NCBI GenBank assembly: GCA_003645605.1
Contig: QNAY01000041.1
Coordinates: forward strand, 1-8,486
Length of the DNA: 8,486 bases
Source: Thermodesulfobacteriota bacterium
GTDB lineage: Bacteria; Desulfobacterota; Dissulfuribacteria; Dissulfuribacterales; UBA3076
Direction of reading: 5' to 3'
Part shown: one piece after another, positions 6,676 through 8,486 of the stretch
How the letters are laid out: each line of letters opens with the position of its first letter
Position numbering within the stretch: the first letter of the stretch is position 1
The notes under the pieces: generated by a model
What the model saw: the letters and a program-made list of their open reading frames with translations, nothing else
Told to the model about the DNA's origin: nothing
Databases searched by the model: none
Translations under genes and position numbers: made by a program

Positions 6676-6871
6676 ATTCAGCGTCTTCCGGGTTGCCCCA
6701 TACAGCCTGAAATGATTTCTCCGACATCTTGGCAGCAGCCATGCTTAAAAGAAATTTTTCAACCCGGTGATGCAAAAATTCCACAAAATCATCAACCACT
6801 GCGATTTTTTCCGGCGGCAGACTCTTAATTTTTACAATAAGATCCTGCTCGTTTACCGTTGACATTTGCAT
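6662..6871 (-). CDS. Antitoxin of a MazF/PemK-type module (DUF2281-like)
   Basis: A 69-aa protein with the start LPPEKIAVVDDFVEFL (18-33), a helix typical of DUF2281-type antitoxins, and the toxin-wrapping end VWGNPEDAEYDNL (57-69), recurrent in antitoxins paired with PemK/MazF-like toxins. No stop or frame break is seen, so it appears intact although the toxin gene it overlaps by 14 nt is deleted. The start may be 6871 or the second ATG at 6865. GAGG lies about 10 nt upstream of the first. The gene is convergent with the glycosyltransferase. It may survive as an orphan neutralising a related toxin elsewhere, or may simply be recent decay. Confidence 0.75.
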   Translation of the reverse strand: MQMSTVNEQDLIVKIKSLPPEKIAVVDDFVEFLHHRVEKFLLSMAAAKMSEKSFQAVWGNPEDAEYDNL

Positions 6872-6989
6872 ATCTTCGAGCCTCTACTTTTTTATGTCTT
6901 TGCAAGCTTGCAGCTTGAGCCTGCCCCGCCTTCGCTCAGCTCCGCATTAGCAGTATCAATAATACCAATATTTATACGCTAAAAAACCT

Positions 6990-7018
6990 TTGATTCCGTA
7001 TCGCAATAATGATACACT
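6990..7018 (+). promoter_or_regulatory. Putative sigma-70 promoter of the HigBA-like module
   Basis: TTGATT at 6990-6995 and TACACT at 7013-7018 are separated by exactly 17 bp, each matching four of six consensus bases. Transcription would begin around 7025, which is the A of the toxin start codon. There is no Shine-Dalgarno sequence before that ATG, so a leaderless toxin mRNA is possible. Prediction from sequence alone. Confidence 0.4.
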
Positions 7019-7024
7019 TCAAAC

Positions 7025-7408
7025 ATGAAAGAATTTATCGCATACGAAGGAGAAGCTTTAACAGTTGAATGGTTTTTTGATAAAAAGGGGAAGAGTGAAG
7101 CACTTGATTTTTTTGAAACTCTTTCTGATGCCCAAAAACGAAAAACATTGATGCTTTTCAAAAGAATTGGTGATTTCGGTAGAATATCAAATATTACAAA
7201 ATTCAGAAATGAAGGCGAGAAAATATTTGCTTTTAAGCCTCAGCCAGACCGGTTTCTATCATTCTTCTTTGTAGGGAAAAAGATTGTAGTAACAAATGGA
7301 TTTCGTAAAAAGGCTCAAAAATTGCCAAAAAAAGAAAAAGACTTGGCTCTAAAAAGAATGGGAAGTTACTACTCAAGGGTAAAAAAAGGAGATTATTATG
7401 AAGAATAA
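7025..7408 (+). CDS. higB: HigB/Gp49-like toxin of a type II toxin-antitoxin system
   Basis: A 127-aa basic protein of the RelE superfamily, phage Gp49-like (DUF891) branch. Such toxins cleave mRNA at the ribosome and are neutralised by the antitoxin encoded next to them. Visible features: the N-terminal strand VEWFFDKKGKSEALDFFETL (14-33), the central FRNEGEKIFAFKPQPDRFLS (60-79), and the family hallmark NGFRKKAQKLPKKEKDLALK (91-110) with its lysine/arginine-rich motif, followed by RMGSYY. Length is normal and no break is seen. Toxin-first order and an 11-nt overlap with the antitoxin gene match higBA operons. The gene is clearly A+T rich and lysine rich compared with the rest of the window, consistent with horizontal acquisition. 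The start lacks a ribosome binding site. Catalytic activity is inferred from the family. Confidence 0.85.
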   Translation: MKEFIAYEGEALTVEWFFDKKGKSEALDFFETLSDAQKRKTLMLFKRIGDFGRISNITKFRNEGEKIFAFKPQPDRFLSFFFVGKKIVVTNGFRKKAQKLPKKEKDLALKRMGSYYSRVKKGDYYEE

Positions 7409-7700
7409 AAAGAAGTCAACCTTTGATCGAGTTATGAGCGATTCAGAACAAAAGAAAAAATTTGAAAAAGAATATGTGCAATTTCTTTTTTCTGAATTGT
7501 TGCTTGAAGCTATGACTGAAGAGAATATTAGCGTAAGGGCACTTTCCAAAGAATCCGGCGTCTCTACCTCTGTAATTCAAAATATGAGATCAATGAAGCC
7601 GACTAATATAACCATTAAAACGATGGCATCATTATTAAAGCCATTAGGTTATCAATTAGCAGCTACAAAAGGGAGAAGGACTGTAAAATTAACCGCTTAA
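7398..7700 (+). CDS. higA: HigA-like XRE-family antitoxin
   Basis: A 100-aa helix-turn-helix protein, expected to bind and silence the upstream toxin and to repress the shared promoter. Residues 1-40 are charged and helical (FEKEYVQFLFSELLLEAM, 22-39) and probably contact the toxin. The DNA-binding helices lie at about 45-66 (ISVRALSKESGVSTSVIQNM, 44-63), followed by the family segment TIKTMASLLKPLGYQL (72-87). AAGGAG at 7386-7391 is placed 6 nt before the ATG, far stronger than anything before the toxin gene; this would favour antitoxin excess. The gene overlaps the toxin gene by 11 nt. It appears intact and shares the toxin's A+T-rich composition. Confidence 0.85.
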   Translation: MKNKKKSTFDRVMSDSEQKKKFEKEYVQFLFSELLLEAMTEENISVRALSKESGVSTSVIQNMRSMKPTNITIKTMASLLKPLGYQLAATKGRRTVKLTA

Positions 7701-7729
7701 AGCAAATTCCGCTAACAAAACCGGACCGG

Positions 7730-7906
7730 ATGATATCGACAACAGAGGTTCGTACGTTGATTGAACAGGGTGAAGTGATCGAGGACTATCCCGAAGACCC
7801 CAGAGGACATAGTTGTTTGATGTTCGGCAAAAGCGGAATTGGTCGAGCGATACATGTTGTATGCTCGCCCAAGGACGATTATCTGGCAATAATCACAGCA
7901 TGTTAA
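7730..7906 (+). pseudogene. DUF4258-family fragment, truncated at both ends
   Basis: Fifty-eight residues in frame from an ATG at 7730 contain VIEDYPEDPRGHSCLMFG (16-33) and IHVVCSPKDDYLAIIT (41-56), the conserved core of DUF4258 proteins, a RelE-like family often paired with YgiT-type zinc-finger antitoxins. Full-length members usually start with a His-Ala-x-x-Arg-Met-x-x-Arg-Gly-Ile segment; here only the residues DRM followed by IST remain of it, and a stop lies just upstream at 7712-7714. The usual tail after the IIT strand (Tyr-Glu-Pro-Asp type) is replaced by AC and a stop. No ribosome binding site and no YgiT partner are visible. Best read as a degenerate remnant; a minimal functional protein is possible but unlikely. 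Confidence 0.7.
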
Positions 7907-8155
7907 CGGTCTTAAGAAAACGCACATATTTGGTGAAAAGCGCACTTCCTCACCGTATGTGTATGTGAAAAGCGAATCTTGTTGAGTATTGATAAAATTT
8001 CAGTGGGCATGTACTCGTGTTGCGGCCAAAACGCAGGATGTTGGTAAACCGAGACGGAACCAAGAAAAAAAACCAAGGCAAAAAATACTCAGTCAACGAA
8101 ATAAGGAAACTGGCTTTCGATGTCTACCCGATATGCCCTCAGCAAAAAAAAGGGG
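7907..8155. other. Non-coding or decayed stretch
   Basis: No convincing gene is present. A 10-bp direct repeat GTGAAAAGCG occurs at 7933-7942 and 7965-7974, 32 bp apart. A 51-residue open frame at 8038-8193 (MLVNRDGTKKKNQ...) and an 82-residue frame at 7989-8237 both lack a ribosome binding site and any recognisable motif. A homopolymer block of eight A and eight G lies at 8144-8159, directly before the inverted-repeat element. This looks like decayed accessory DNA. Confidence 0.5.
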
Positions 8156-8332
8156 GGGGACGTTCGTTCCGAACGTTCTTGACGGGAAAGTAGAAGGGCA
8201 TCATTCGTCCAGAGCGTGCGCAGGGTTTGCTGATTAGGACCAAGTCTGCAGGAAGTATCTCATGGTGATAGGAGTCTTAGACAAACGCTATGGCCAAGAA
8301 GAATTTTAGGCACGTTCGGAACGAACGTCCCC
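8156..8332. repeat. BIME-like element: paired 21-bp perfect inverted repeats, each a hairpin
   Basis: GGGG followed by ACGTTCG-TTC-CGAACGT (8156-8176) is repeated as its exact reverse complement at 8312-8332, with 135 bp between. Each arm is itself a perfect 7-bp stem with a 3-nt loop, so the unit has two facing hairpins with GGGG outward. This matches the general layout of BIMEs and of the ends mobilised by RAYT/IS200-like single-strand transposases. No transposase is encoded inside; the 135-bp core shows only short open frames. A non-autonomous mobile element is the likeliest reading. Confidence 0.7.
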
Positions 8333-8448
8333 TTTGACGGATATGTGTTGTTTGCCACATAACATCACCGGATCTTTCCCACAATAAAATACCGTGCTTT
8401 CAGGGCCGTTCTGCTCATTAATCCACCTTTGTATATTATGGGCACCAC

Positions 8449-8480
8449 TTGGGGCTCTGCCCCAACCCCCGGGGTTTTTT
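8449..8480 (+). terminator. GC-rich hairpins with T-run, terminator-like
   Basis: TTGGGGC-TCT-GCCCCAA (8449-8465) is a perfect 7-bp stem with a 3-nt loop. It is followed by a run of C, GGGG and six T (8466-8480), where the C and G runs can form a competing stem. It could terminate plus-strand transcription, but no gene lies immediately upstream. Similar GGGGCTCTGCCCC strings recur as intergenic repeats in many genomes, so this may be a repeat and not a working terminator. Confidence 0.45.
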
Positions 8481-8486
8481 GAGGCA

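Noticed and set aside
6902..6911. GCAAGCTTGC palindrome as an operator of the toxin-antitoxin genes
   Set aside because: A single 10-bp palindrome about 30 bp from one antitoxin start is plausible by chance, with no second copy to support it.
7933..7974. GTGAAAAGCG direct repeat as a CRISPR or iteron array
   Set aside because: Only two 10-bp copies, no third unit at the 32-bp period and no associated replication or cas gene.
8038..8193. 51-aa ORF MLVNRDGTKKKNQ...
   Set aside because: The internal part looks somewhat protein-like, but there is no ribosome binding site, it runs through the A8G8 tract and repeat arm, and no family is recognised.
7989..8237. 82-aa plus-strand ORF
   Set aside because: Odd composition, reads across the homopolymer block and inverted-repeat arm, no ribosome binding site or motif.

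Overview
The window looks like a chromosomal contig from an environmental Gram-negative bacterium, most likely of the Desulfobacterota (Deltaproteobacteria) type. That placement is an inference from gene style: an OmpR/CusS-type two-component pair, a large fused polyprenol-phosphate glycosyltransferase, abundant toxin-antitoxin remnants and dispersed palindromic repeats. No rRNA, tRNA, CRISPR array or phage structural gene is visible.

Layout. Positions 1-180 hold repeat DNA only: the edge of a dispersed repeat (1-23) and a long imperfect inverted repeat (61-165). Positions 181-1341 encode a G+C-rich 12-TM major facilitator superfamily transporter. A possible 43-aa ORF (1338-1469) with a strong Shine-Dalgarno sequence bridges it to a response regulator (1450-2127). 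The regulator overlaps its sensor histidine kinase (2105-3508). A 331-bp gap follows, holding a ~110-bp hairpin-forming repeat whose right arm matches, in inverted orientation, the first 23 bases of the window. Positions 3840-6476 encode an 878-aa protein that joins a DPM1-like GT2 synthase, a GtrA-like membrane domain and a GT39/ArnT-like transferase with a soluble tail. In principle this chain makes a polyprenol-phosphate sugar, moves it across the membrane and transfers it on the periplasmic side.

The right third (6477-8486) is an accessory zone. On the minus strand an apparently intact antitoxin (6662-6871) overlaps a PemK/MazF-like toxin gene that has lost its middle and changed frame (6516-6675). 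On the plus strand an apparently intact, A+T-rich HigB/HigA-type module (7025-7700) is followed by a doubly truncated DUF4258-like fragment (7730-7906). The last 580 bp lack a convincing gene. They carry a pair of hairpin-forming 21-bp perfect inverted repeats (8156-8332, a BIME-like arrangement) and a GC-rich hairpin with a T-run at the end.

How the parts may work together: the two-component system lies next to the glycosyltransferase, and its promoter-like extended -10 lies within the small ORF. By analogy with PmrAB-ArnT, envelope sensing might control surface glycosylation. The 331-bp repeat-bearing gap means co-transcription is not assured. The strongest points of interest are the three-domain glycosyltransferase, the two structured repeat families and the toxin-deleted antitoxin locus.
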